From the NCBI GenBank assembly GCA_012931725.1, contig CM022946.1, positions 76,594,880 to 76,658,879 on the forward strand: a stretch of DNA of 64,000 nucleotides. Direction: 5' to 3'. The stretch comes from Litsea cubeba (taxonomy: Eukaryota > Streptophyta > Magnoliopsida > Laurales > Lauraceae). A model generated the notes under the pieces. The model made no database searches and was not told the DNA's origin. It worked only from the letters and a program-made list of their open reading frames with translations. Shown here in pieces: positions 33,363-44,692 of this stretch. The position numbers and the translations under genes were made by a program. Numbering within the stretch: the stretch's first letter is position 1; every line of letters begins with the position of its first letter.

Positions 33363-33947
33363 GTGCGAATTTCAATTTTTTTTACCAGAAGAGCACATCG
33401 TCATCGCCGACCTTATTTACACTTGAATAAGGTCGGCGATGACCTTATGTATACTTGAAATTGTTTTTACGTAAAGAGCGCATCGTCGGCGCCAACCTTA
33501 TTTATACTTGAATAAGGTCGGCGATGACGCTGTTCGCGATCCTTTTTTAGGGCTAGAATCTCTGTTTCGCTCACTATTCTCTTCTCCCTTCCACCATTGC
33601 GTCGAGACTGACTTAGGACGAGGGCGAAGAGCAATTGCTTCCATCTATCCACAACCACCAGCGTTGTAACTAAATTTCTCAACATCTGCTCATAATCTCA
33701 TCGTTTTTTCAATCAACTATGATTGAAACCGACGCTCCAGAGGTTTGGAATCCTTGAATCCTTGTCAATTTTTTTGTATTTTCACTTCCTTTTGTTTTCC
33801 CGCCTTCCCGCATATGATATCTAACTGCATGGTTTGTTATCTTCAACGTTGTATTCGATTTGTACATTTGTTGTTTGCATTGATTAGGGTTTGTATATTT
33901 CAAATTTTGGGTTTTTTCGGTTGAGAAGGAGGATGGATGAATGGGTT
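33363..33947 (+). repeat. Left terminal inverted repeat of the MULE
   Basis: Starts GTGCGAATTTC and is the reverse complement of 43053-43636 with few differences. A 16-bp stem (33400-33415 with 33428-33443, core GTCATCGCCGACCTTA) lies just inside the tip, and a second related hairpin (about 33480-33528) follows. The TIR also contains short leader-like sequence that could hold promoter elements. Confidence 0.92.
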
Positions 33948-34262
33948 AATGAAAATCAACTTCTCTTCACAAGATGGAACCCTAGATGTCAATCTCCTCT
34001 TTCTATTGAGAACTTATAATGCATATACTATCATTTAATGTATGGATACATGTTCTCTTTCACTGTATGCTGTTTATTGTCTGTTTCATTGAATATGGTA
34101 TATTTTGCACAGGAGCCCTATTTACTGTTTTGCACTCTTCAATGTAATACATAATATTACATTGACTTAAATGTCAACAACGAAAGTACTTTAAACATAA
34201 TTCATTTCTAATAAGGAGGATAATGTCAAAGTAATTTATGTTTTTTATGATGTTCTAATAGC

Positions 34263-36803
34263 ATGTCAGACGTTGAGCACCAAATAATCCTTCACTATGA
34301 TGGTGAGTTTGAATTTGAGCTCAATCGTCCTCAATACAAGGGGGGAAGGCAGAAGTTGAGATATCTTTCGAGCAATGTCACGTTGAAGGAGCTTTTGAAA
34401 ATTGTTTTGGAAGCGTCGAGTTGGGCAACAACGTCTGATGAGATAACTCTAAAGTATCTTATATACAATGGGAGTTTTTTTTTGTTGATAGATATCGACG
34501 ATGACAATGATATCAATGGTATGTTAAAATCGTCAAGAGGCGAAACAAAAGGGATATTATTATTCGTTTCGAGGCAATGCGATGGAAGCAGTTTTAAATA
34601 AGTTCGTGGCAATAGGTATGTTTAGAAGTTAAAACTATATTGCAATATATTCAGCCTGGATCGAAAGTAAATTTTTTTCTCATAACTGTATATTGCAGGT
34701 CTATACAGGATGAAAGAAACGAGATCATTCGAGACGCTCCCAGCACTACACTGTCCGATAAAAAATTAAAAGGTGTGCTGCCACCGTCACCACCACCTTT
34801 TAAAGAAACTCACATGGTCGATATAGAGGAGGATCACGATATCAAATTCCCAACAACATTGTCTTATTTTGCAGACGATGATGACTCCGTGTTCGAAGAA
34901 ATCAATGTAGATGTGCTTCATGTGAATGGAAGCAAAAGTGTGCACAGTTTTATAGGTGCTCATGCAACGAATGTGGATGCCAATGGAAGTTCAGCAACTG
35001 ACGAACTAATTAAATCAGGTGTTGAAAGCTTTTCAAAAGCTCCCCTTGTGGACACGATGGTCCCTTATAGTGTCGTGCCCGAAGAAGGGACCTGTTCAAG
35101 TAGGGAGATGTGGCTAGGTATGGAGTTTCCTGATCGTGAAGCTTTTAGGAGAGCTATAGCGAAGTACGCAATATACAATAACTTTACTTTGAAACATGAG
35201 AGAACTAACATGAAGATGGTTACAGTGAGTTATAAAGGAGTCGATTGTCCCTGGCGATTACATGCCTCCATGGTAGATTCTGGTCCACACTTCAGAGTTC
35301 GAAAGTTTAAGGACAAACATTGTTGCTCTAAACCACTTATGGGAACAGCACATCGGCAAGCAACCGCAAAGCTAGCAGCAGAGTTCATTGAAGAGAAGGT
35401 GCGATGCAATAACGATCTTAAGCCCAAGGAGATCATCAATGAATGTCAGATTGAGTTTGGGACCCGCATTACTTACAGGAGAGCCCATATGGCAAAGGAG
35501 CTTGCACTTTGCAAAGTGCGTGGATCGTATGAGGAGTCTTTTATGATATTGCCGCTATATTGCAATGAATTGCATAGATACAACCCCGGTTCGTACACTG
35601 CGTTGGACATCAGGTTGGACGACCGATTTAGACGCTTCTTTTGGTCCTTTGGTCCATGCTTAAGGTCATTCTAAACCTCTCTAAGGCCATTGATAGCAGT
35701 GGATGGATCACACCTTCGTGGCAAATATCCAGGAGTGCTAATGGTGGCCGTAACACATGATGCAAATCATCAACCGTTCCCCATTGCATTTGCCTTTGCT
35801 GAAGCGGAGCGGCGTGATAGTTGGAAGTGGTTTCTTGCACACTTGTCCTTGTCGTTGGGTGAACCAAAAAATCTGACAATTGTATCAGACCGTCAGAAAG
35901 GTCTGATTCCGGCAGTAGAAGCCATGATGCCCAGTGCAAAGCATTGTTTTTGTTGCCATCATATAGCGGAAAACATAAAGGCGGCTTTCAACGACCACGG
36001 CATTATAAGAACATTCTGGAGCGCCGCGAGGGCATACCGACCTTGTAAGTATGATGCTTGCATGGACCACATAAAAAGTTTAGATGAACGTGCATATAAT
36101 TACATCCATGCGATCGGCTCTCAGTTCTGGGCAACGACATTTGCTCATGGACGCAGGTATGACATGCTTACCAGCAATGCTGCAGAGTACACAAATAGTC
36201 TCCTAAAAGACACGCGAGTGCTCCCGATTACGAAGCAAGTGGAAGAGATACGTGCAAAACTTATGGAATTCTTTCAGAGACGGTCAAGTCAAGTACAGAG
36301 CATCACTTCACTATTAACTCCGTACGCAGAGAAGTACCTAGCGACGGAGATGGAAGAATCACGAAGGCTGATGGTACGGGTAGCGGCATTGAATGAATAT
36401 CAAGTGCAATCTTCAGAGTATGTTGATGTAGTTAATCTAGATAGCAGGTCATGCTCGTGCCGAAAATGGGACGTCATTGGGCTCCCATGTTGCCATGTTG
36501 TTGCCGCCATGAAAGCGCGGAATATGAATCCATATGAGTTTTGCGAGCACTGGTACCTTACAAGCACGTATCAGAAGACGTACAGAGATGTCATTCACGC
36601 CACCCGTGATAGAAAACAATGGAAACAGGTTTTAACCACCAGGAGAGTCCTTCCACCATTGGCCAGCAAGCAACTGGGTCGACAAAATTAGAAAAGGATC
36701 TGAGTTGAAGATAGAAATCGCAAGCGACGAGTGCTAATTTGTTCGTCATGTAGAGAGAGGGGTCACAACCGTGGTAGCTGCAAAAATCCACCAGTTACAC
36801 AAT
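34263..36803 (+). pseudogene. MULE transposase (MURA-like), with internal stops
   Basis: The first segment (34263-34601, starting MSDVEHQIILHYDGEFEFEL) is a PB1-like N-terminus. A candidate intron at 34616-34698 has GTATGT...TTGCAG ends. The MuDR DNA-binding domain (WLGMEFPDREAFRRAIAKYA) lies at about 35110-35290. The MULE transposase core begins near 35560, with the first catalytic Asp in IAVDGSHLRG (codon 35702-35704) and the second in IVSDRQKGL (about 35888). A SWIM finger CxC...CxH is at about 36452-36496. A CCHC knuckle (CSSCRERGHNRGSC, about 36739-36780) and stop at 36803 follow. In-frame stops are TAA 35672-35674, TAG 36689-36691 and TGA 36701-36703, so the copy cannot make a full protein. 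The transposase would cut and join the TIRs. Confidence 0.88.
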
Positions 36804-37120
36804 GACTTTGATGGATTTGATGTTTTGGGGCTGCTCATGTACTGCTTTTAAGTTTTCTATTTTTTTTAGAGAGTTTTTATTTTTTGAATGTTTATGGGAA
36901 CTTTATTAAAATGGCCGTGATGGTTTTTGCTGCATTTTTAGAAGTTTATAAAGTACCATTATATTTTTGAAAAGATGCGATCTATATGTATAAATTATTA
37001 TTTTTTTCGAAAGAGATGTTGTGGAACCCAATATTTTGTCGTTGATGATATGGAATGCATGTACGCAACATAAAGGCTATGCATGGAATTTTAGCCATGC
37101 AGCTCGTGGAACTCATTACA

Positions 37121-38190
37121 GGGTCGGTGATGACCTATGCCCAGTATATTAAGGTCATCACCGACGCAGAAGTCATTTATTATAAGCAAAAGTTGTAACT
37201 TTTTTCAAGCGAATTTTGGATTCTGCGTCGATGATGACCTTATCTTTATGAAATAAGGTCATCACCGACACAGAAACACTTTATTAATATCAAAAGTTGT
37301 AAATTTTTTAAGGCTATTTGTTGGTAAAATTTCTAAATGACGTCGGTGATGACCTTAGCTTCGTAAAATAAGGTCATCACCGACGCAGAGGTGACCAAAA
37401 AGTTGTAACTTTTTTGAAGCGAAATTCGGATACAGTGTCGGTGATGACCATAGCTTTGTAAAATAAGGTCATCACCGACACAGAAACAATTTATTAATAT
37501 CAAAAGTTGTAACTTTTTTAAGGCTGTTTGTTGGTAAAATTTCAAAGTGACGTCGGTGATGACCTTAACTTTGTATAATAAGGTCATCACCGACGCAGAG
37601 TTGACCAAAAGTTGTTACTTTTTTGAAGCGAAATTCGGATACAGTGTCGGTGAGGACCATATCTTTGTAAAATAAGGTCATCACCGACGCAGAAACAATT
37701 TATTAATATCAAAAGTTGTAACTTTTTTAAGGCTGTTTGTTGGTAAAATTTCTAAGTGACGTCGGTGATGACCTTAGCTTCGTATAATAAGGTCATCACC
37801 GACGCAGAGATGACCAAAAGTTGTAACTTTTTCAGGCGAAATTCGGATACAGTGTCGGTGATGACCATAGCTTTGTAAAATAAGGTCATCACCAACGCAG
37901 AAATACTTTATTAATATCAAAAGTTGTAACTTTTTTAAAGTGAAATCGAATACAACATCGGTGATGATATTATGTTTGTACATTATGGTCATCACCGACA
38001 CAGAGGTCTATTATTTTGAAATAAAAGTTGTAATTTTCTTTGGCGAAATCGAATACAGCATCGGTGATGACCTTATTTAAAGAAGAAAAGGTCATCACCG
38101 ACGCAGATATAATGTTTTGTGACAAAAAGTTGTAACTTTTTAGTGCTTTGTTTTTATTGCTACAGTGTCGGTGATGATCTTAAAAAATAA
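37121..38190. repeat. Array of about ten hairpins, dimer period about 210 bp
   Basis: Each unit is an inverted repeat of GTCGGTGATGACCTTA and TAAGGTCATCACCGAC around a 12-20-bp loop. Arms reach 17 bp (37341-37357 with 37371-37387). Two unit types alternate, giving spacings of 210 and 209 bp (37341, 37551, 37760). Between the hairpins lies a conserved AAAGTTGTAACTTTTTT, itself a small palindrome. The core word is the same as the hairpins in the TIRs apart from C/T changes. It sits exactly between the 3' ends of the two convergent genes. Open frames across it are repeat artefacts. Bases 36804-37120 and 38191-38446 are AT-rich 3' flanks with nothing recognised. Confidence 0.92.
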
Positions 38191-38446
38191 AGAAGTGAAG
38201 GTATGACAAGTTGAATAAAAAATACAACTCTAGAATGTGAAATAAGAATAAAATCATGGTGGACAACATTCAATGACAAATATATGCATTCAATTGACAT
38301 TCACTGAACATCCCATATACAATTACATTCCATATACAGACAATAACTATTTCCATCATGTGTGAAACCCACAAACAAACCACGATAATTCATTAGTTTA
38401 CAACATTACAACGCATTTGGAAGAATGTTAAAAACCCGGGAAATAT

Positions 38447-41400
38447 TTACTGCAAATCCGGGGGCAAGACAGGTAATGGAGGGAAGTTAAGCCTTGAAGC
38501 ATTTCGAATCCAATTATTCTCAAAAATGTCGATGACAATTCTACGTCTGAAATAAGGGATGTCTGCCTGGGAAAACTGGATGGGACGACGATATACGCAA
38601 TGCTCTGCAAATGCATAGGCGAATATCCTGCAGTCATTTCCATTGTCTTGAAATGGGATATTCGTATTAGTTGTCATCATCCACAGCATAGGGGCCGACC
38701 ACCCGTGATCCATGAATCTTTGTTGAAGCCACAATACCTATCCATGACATAGTGAAAATAAATGATACTTCAATTTTCAAATCCTATTTACTAACCGAAC
38801 ATTATCCTGACATGAAAAGAACAATTATGTACTTACAAATCTTTCATAGGTTTTATGGCCCCAAAGCTCTCACTTCGAACTATTATAGTATTCCCCGCGA
38901 TGCTCATCGACATATCCTACGAGTAAGGACCAATGGTTGTGAGCGTGAATTACATAGACCAGAGTCTTGCACTCAGCCGCGTCCATAACTCGTTCTCCCT
39001 TTTGCCCGAAAGCCATGTCATCTCCTATCTTTAGACCCTTTTCCCAGTAACTCTGCAAGAGAAGCATCACATACATCAAACAAGCAGAATATTTAACCTA
39101 TTGAGGCCATAGTTAAAGTGATTTTTTATTGCACTTACGCATATACTAGGGTCAGCGAAGTATGCATCCTTGCACCTTTCCCGTATGACTTCAAACCAAA
39201 AATATATGATAGTCGAGTCCATCCAAGTGCCCTCTTCCAATAAATCTCTGAGGGACTTAGAATTGGCGCACGAGATTATCATATCCAACTCATCTTTCCT
39301 GTCAATGCAATGAGTGTTGTGACCATTCAATTAGTAAAATATCAAACAAATAGAGAATTACTACGGAAGCGTTTTCAATCATTGTAGTTACCTATGCGTG
39401 TAATATTTGTAAAAATCCATCAAAACTTCCTTTTCCACATCAGTCAGAATGTACTCCGAGTGGGGTAATGGATGTTGATAATCAAGAAACTTATCCGGGA
39501 TCTTCCTCAGCCTCGGTATGTGCTTGCACCTCCATATCAATGAATCAATTGTAGCCCGTGCAGGGGATACAACGATTGCCTTGGAAGTGATATTCAGAGG
39601 TGTTTTATATCCTTCAGGACTGGGCGAGACAGAGATTAGATCCTCGATAGGGATGTCATCATCTTCACCGAAGGCCGCGTCTAGATTGGGGGCATGAACT
39701 TCTTCTTTTTCATCCTCATCCAAAGTGTGAGATGTTGATGCCTGGCCTTGGGAGTATTCTATTGCTAAGGGAGACTCGAGATTAAATCGAGGCATCTTTG
39801 CGGTGCTTTTTTAGTACTTCCCCCTAATCCTTGCACGCTTAGGCGTTCTGACGGTCTGCAAAATGAAGCATAGCAAGGGTGAGGAAAGCAAGGCAATATA
39901 ATTCATCAATTTGTAAAAAGTTATGCTAGATGTTATTAAAATCCTTATGAAAGTTTCATCATCTCCAGAAGATGCTGAAGTAGTACACGTCTCGACGTAG
40001 TCCTTGAATGTAGTCTCAAATCTCGACCTAAATCTCTCGACCTTTTTCTTGATCGAATTTGTGAAGGAGAGAAGGTCAACATTTGCAGAGAGGGAACGAT
40101 CGCATGACCGAAGGATGTGGTCGAGGAAGAGAGAGACCTGCATTAAGACATATTGAAACAATCCCATTAGACAATATATTAACTAAATAAATGTGAAGCA
40201 AACTAAGGGATACAAAGAGTGTTAACGTCATACTCGAGTTTGTGGGATGGTAGGAGCTTGGGCATCGGGCTGTGGGGGAGGATTCGTTTGTGGCCCGTCA
40301 CGTGCTCTGACACGGCCAATACGCATGATGGTATTCGTTTCATACCATCTCATGTATTCCTCTTCATCCTCCCCACCTTTTGTTTTTCCTCTTCTCTTCA
40401 TCACATTGTTTACCCGAGCCTCCCATGACTTGACCTCCTCATCATGCACCAGAGACCAATCTATCACAGATCTCCCCTTATTTTCTTTTCACAAGAAGGG
40501 CCTAAGAAAAAGTGGAGGCACCGTCTGTCTCAACCCAAACTGCCTCATGACCCTATGGATAGCGTGACTCTCCAACACCCAATATGATATCAGGGGAGAA
40601 TCTGTTCTGAAGAGTGATCGCTCAGCTCAGCCTTCGAGACATGGTTTAGAAATTCCTTACCGTACTTTTTGTACGGTTTCCATTCAAACTGTGCATGGGA
40701 CATTGGGTAAGTTAGAACTAATAAAGTAAGTATGAAAGTTATAAGAAAATTGAAATGCATTCTTTGTATCTCTTTGGACGTGAGGTAATTGAGTTGCTTT
40801 CGCACTTCTCTCACTGCCGTAAGATGGGTCAGACCCTCAAGGTGGTTAGCCCATGTCACCATTATGGGAAACCTTATGTCGTGGTTTTGGTGCATATTTG
40901 GACTAAAACCTCGACCAATCTTCATTCTGGTATACGCCCAGATCTGTTAAAAGAGAGGGAATCATTAGAATATTAACATATAAATAGTACAAGCAATAAG
41001 ATATAAATAATCGAAGCTCACCTGAAGAAGCTGGAGGGGCCCAGAAAGAGACTTATGCTTAAGGTCAACAAAATCCCCCTCATCGGTAGGGTCGGGCGTC
41101 TCACGCTTCTTCACCCCTTCCCACTGTACACCCTTGTTTAGCATTCTATACAGGTTCGCTAAACACGCGGAAGCCCATGAGTAGGGCCTAAACTCTCTAA
41201 ACAACTCTAGAATATAAAAGGGGCCTCGTGCCCCTGAAGAATTACACAAAATTTGTCTAGTCACAAAAAAAAAAAACAATAGGCATGAGTTCTACACTTA
41301 TCATCTGCCTCTGATGTGGTAGTCTTCTTTGCCCCTCCTTTGCCCTTTTTCTTCTTTCCCTTATTCGGGATCTCCTTCTCTCTCAACTGCTCCGGTGTGG

Positions 41401-42031
41401 GACGAAATACTCGTTCCAGCCATGTGAACTTGAGGGAGATCCCATTATAATCTTGTTTATTTATGGGAACCTTACCAAGGAGATCCCGACAGAGATCTGC
41501 AATCTCGTAATGAGTGTATGTTCGGCCCGTCATGGGCGGACCATCAATAGGTAGGCCGTAGATGTATGCTACGTCCTCCAAAGTGATTGTCACTTCGCCG
41601 GATAGGAAATGAAATGTGTTCATCTCCGGCCTCCATCGCTCAATGAGCCCCATGATCAATGCATGATCAATCCTCATCCATCTCATTTGAGCAAGATGGT
41701 ATAGCCCTGCCTCCCACACCCACTCCATCTGTCTCTCGTTCAAGTCCCACTTCCCATAATCAGGGTTCGTGGGAAAGCATCTATATGTGCCAAACTCCTG
41801 CGAAAAAAAATATACAGTTTCAATAACGTTAGCCATAGATCATTAAGGAAGTTCAATTGAAAATAGGTTTTGCGGAAGAGAGTATACCAAGCCTTGTTCA
41901 ATGGCGGCGGAGATGTGATGCTCTTGGTCGCACAATAAAATGTCTGGCTGTGGGTTTGAGGTACTAGCCTCATTTGAGGTAATAGCCTCGCTGTGGGGCA
42001 CTTCAACATTGCTCGTTTTCTCTTTAGACAT
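38447..42031 (-). pseudogene. PMD-Ulp1 protease fusion gene of the MULE
   Basis: Read on the minus strand from ATG 42031. Exon 1 is 42031-41888 and exon 2 is 41797-41298 (LYHLAQMRWMRIDHALIMGL, ITLEDVAYIYGLPIDG: plant mobile domain). Exon 3 is about 41256-41022 (YSWASACLANLYRMLN), and exon 4 starts at about 40943. The PMD end, VMRQFGLRQT, is near 40530. After an acidic linker (about 39790-39640) comes a Ulp1/C48 peptidase: a His in NHWSLLVGYV (about 38930), an Asn where the catalytic Asp is expected (YYNS), and QDNGNDCRIF with the Gln and Cys (about 38635). The stop is after PPDLQ at 38447. All inferred introns have GT/AG ends. Asp to Asn and Gly to Arg after the Cys suggest an inactive protease, and a stop before MPRF near 39810 suggests decay. 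Ulp1-type enzymes cleave SUMO or similar tags. No such activity is assured here. Confidence 0.78.
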
Positions 42032-43052
42032 CTGTGTACATCCAAAATAGACATGATAGCATTGAATGTTATCAAAGCAAGCATGAATACACTATGAAAG
42101 CCGAATATCCACAACCGACCACACAATACTCTCCCCTATAATGGTAAATGAAAACACATATATCACTGTAGTAGCTTAAACCGTAATAAAATCAATCAAT
42201 AATGTTGAATGTGTTTGAATGGTTTGGCAATCAATCGTACGGCATAACTCAACATGCTTGATATTCACATTAACTAACCAGCCAAAAACAAACAAATAAT
42301 ACACCATCAGAAGTTTATGGGTTGTTTGGATGAACCATGAAATGCAGCTGATTACAAGTTTTTCGTAGAAGAGATTGTTACCATCTGTTGCTGGTATGTG
42401 TCCGGAGCAGCATAAAAATTGGACACCACATAAAGGAAAAACTTCTGTTCTTGATTTCCTAGCAGAAACTCTGGAATGTAGTATCATCAATTCATCATCA
42501 GAAATCCCAAGCTAAAGTGATAGTCATCTATTCTACCAGTGCTTTCCAACTAAATTGTAGTTTTGGCACATCCAAATGCATCCTCTGAGGAATAATTCTT
42601 AGAGGCTTAGATAAGTATAAAATGACTGATTTGGTTGTCCAAATAACTAACAATGTAGTTCCTTAATGATCTATGCCTGAAACAATCCTTAGTGGTGCAG
42701 TGTTGATTATTTAAGATTCTAGAGTAAATTTGTGCATATATGTAAGCATTTGGCTACACTTATTTGGGAGTGTGCAGACAATATAGTCCTACACTTGTTT
42801 GGGTACACCTTGTCAACTTTAGGGATTTAGACCTACAAGGATGATGTGCGATTTACACATACTATGTCCACAGTACTTCCAAGTTTGTAAAATCAAATTC
42901 AAGAAACAGAATGAACAACCCATTCACATTGTCAAAATGAAGAAACACAAAAAGGAACAAATGAACCACTACTGCCATTTGACCACATACAACATCCTCA
43001 AGTTTCGAAAACAAAAATAACTCACTCAAACCTTTCTGCTATTGTTAAAACA
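42032..43052. other. Upstream region of the PMD-Ulp1 gene, no gene seen
   Basis: AT-rich sequence between the start codon and the right TIR. Open pieces are short and match nothing. It probably holds the promoter and leader of the minus-strand gene, but I cannot point to a convincing TATA box. Confidence 0.4.
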
Positions 43053-43638
43053 AACCCATTCATCCATCCTCCTTCTCAACCGAAAAAACCCAAAATTTGA
43101 AATATACATACCCTAATCAATGCAAACAACAAATGTACAAATCGAATACAACGTTGAAGATAACAAACCATGCAGTTAGATATCATATGCGGGAAGGCGG
43201 AAAACAAAAGGAAGTGAAAATACAAAAAATTTGACAAGGATTCAAGGATTCCAAACCTCTGGAGCGTCGGTTTCAATCACAGTTGATTGAAAAAACGATG
43301 AGATTATGAGCAGATGTTGAGAAATTCAGTTACAACACTGGTGGTTGTGGATAGATGGAAGCAACTGCTCTTCGCCCTCGTCCTAGGTCAGTCTCGACGC
43401 AATGGTGGAAAGGAGAAGAGAATAGTGAGCGAAACAAAGATTCTAGCCCTAAAAAAGGATCGCGAACAGTGTCATCGCCGACCTTACTCAAGTATAAATA
43501 AGGTCGGCGCCGACGATGCGCTCTTTACGTAAAAAAATTTTCAAGTATACATAAGGTCATCGCCAACCTTATTCAAGTGTAAATAAGGTCGGCGATGACG
43601 ATGTGCTCTTCTGGTAAAAAAAAATGAAATTCGCACCC
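43053..43638 (-). repeat. Right terminal inverted repeat of the MULE
   Basis: Reverse complement of 33363-33947, ending GAAATTCGCACCC. The last CCC (GGG on the element end) extends two bases beyond the match to the left TIR, so the left TIR is missing its tip. Confidence 0.92.
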
Positions 43639-44611
43639 AATTGCACTGATTGGTGCTGCACTCGCTAAAATGTTTGATTGCGTAACGTGACCGGATAAAG
43701 TGTTTTTTCCGGTAAAATCCTCTTAAATTTATGAGCTTCTAAGATTTAGGAAAAACCTTGAATGTTGAAAATTAAAATTTGGCCAAACTGCTAAAAACTG
43801 AGATTCGAACACAGCTAAAAACCGAAAATTGAACTTGAACTGGAAAATTGAATTTTTTATTCTTTTGGAATTTGAATTTGTGGATATTTTTATTGGATTC
43901 AAAAGGGGGTATAACCTTACTTAGATTAAATATCTTTAGACTTTTTCAATTACTTAAATAATATTTAACTTGCACAATAGCCCGTGTTTAGCACAGGCAT
44001 GTCCGTAACATTTCAAATTGGACATCCATAGATTTAAAATTAAACATTTTGTAACTGGTGATCTATCATGTGCCATAACAATAGGGTCACTTCTAGAATT
44101 GTTAAGTAATAGTTATTAGCTCACTGGTGAAGCGGCTCACCGATTTGAAACTTGTGAGTGGCCCTTTGATTTGAAACTCTGGATCTACCACACATGCACA
44201 ATTAACGATTCATGGTCATCTCATTAATAAATCTATTGAGATTTAGTATAATTAAATAATATTCTTTTTTTCTGAAGACTTGATTAAGTTCCTTTTTCAC
44301 TACAGAGAAAAATATATGCATTTCAAATCCAACCTAGAACATTTACAAACAACAATTCGGTGTAAATACAACAAAAATGCTAATCCCATAATTTAGCAAT
44401 TTTTCAATGGAACCAACATACACTTAAAATTAATTTTAGAAAGAAAACTAAGAGGGAAAAGATTATGAAAGTACCTCTTTCTACAAACCAAGAGGTGGAA
44501 TAGAAAGGGAATAAGATAAGTAGATAGGTTAGAAATGCAATAAGAGAATATGGAGAATCGAAGTTGTTGTTGACAACCATTTACTCTAAGCCTTAGTTGA
44601 TAGAGAACGAT
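43639..44611. other. Spacer between the MULE and the Copia nest, no gene
   Basis: AT-rich sequence with no long open frame. It contains a short hairpin (GCCCGTGTTTAGCACAGGC, about 43981). It also contains a stretch with weak tRNA-like A-box (TAGCTCACTGG, 44117-44127) and B-box (GATTTGAAACTCT, 44168-44180) words that could be an old SINE. Confidence 0.4.
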
Positions 44612-44616
44612 ATAAC
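44612..44616. repeat. Target-site duplication ATAAC (left copy)
   Basis: ATAAC lies immediately before TGTTGATATAA at 44617 and again right after the 3' LTR at 58793-58797. This 5-bp duplication confirms the outer boundaries of the short-LTR Copia. Confidence 0.9.
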
Positions 44617-44680
44617 TGTTGATATAATTGTTATGCCGTTCACTAACAACTCGAGCTTTTGGTGTTACTGGTTATTAACA
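44617..44680 (+). repeat. 64-bp 5' LTR of the outer Copia
   Basis: TGTTGATATAATTGTTATGC... through GGTTATTAACA. It differs from the 3' copy at five positions (about 92 percent identity). No TATA box or poly(A) signal fits obviously inside. Confidence 0.9.
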
Positions 44681-44692
44681 TGGTATCCGAGC
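44681..44692 (+). other. Primer-binding site of the outer Copia
   Basis: TGGTATCCGAGC directly abuts the 64-bp LTR. It is one base different from TGGTATCAGAGC, the complement of the initiator-Met tRNA 3' end. Bases 44693-45214 are leader without a gene. Confidence 0.85.

Larger units (their letters stand above)
33363..43638. mobile_element. Mutator-like transposon (MULE) with PMD-Ulp1 cargo
   Basis: Terminal inverted repeats of about 585 bp (33363-33947 and 43053-43638) enclose a transposase gene on the plus strand and a PMD-Ulp1 gene on the minus strand, converging on a hairpin array. MULEs carrying Ulp1-like protease genes are known in plants (Kaonashi-type). No 9-bp target duplication is seen, because the left edge abuts the LARD LTR and two terminal G bases present in the right TIR are missing on the left. 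Both genes look damaged. Confidence 0.9.

Noticed and set aside
37333..38001. Minus-strand frames with repeated Ser-Val-Met-Thr
   Set aside because: They are produced by the hairpin array. No start context or domain.
37121..38190. CRISPR array
   Set aside because: Units are hairpins with conserved, not unique, spacers, in a eukaryotic transposon. There are no cas genes.
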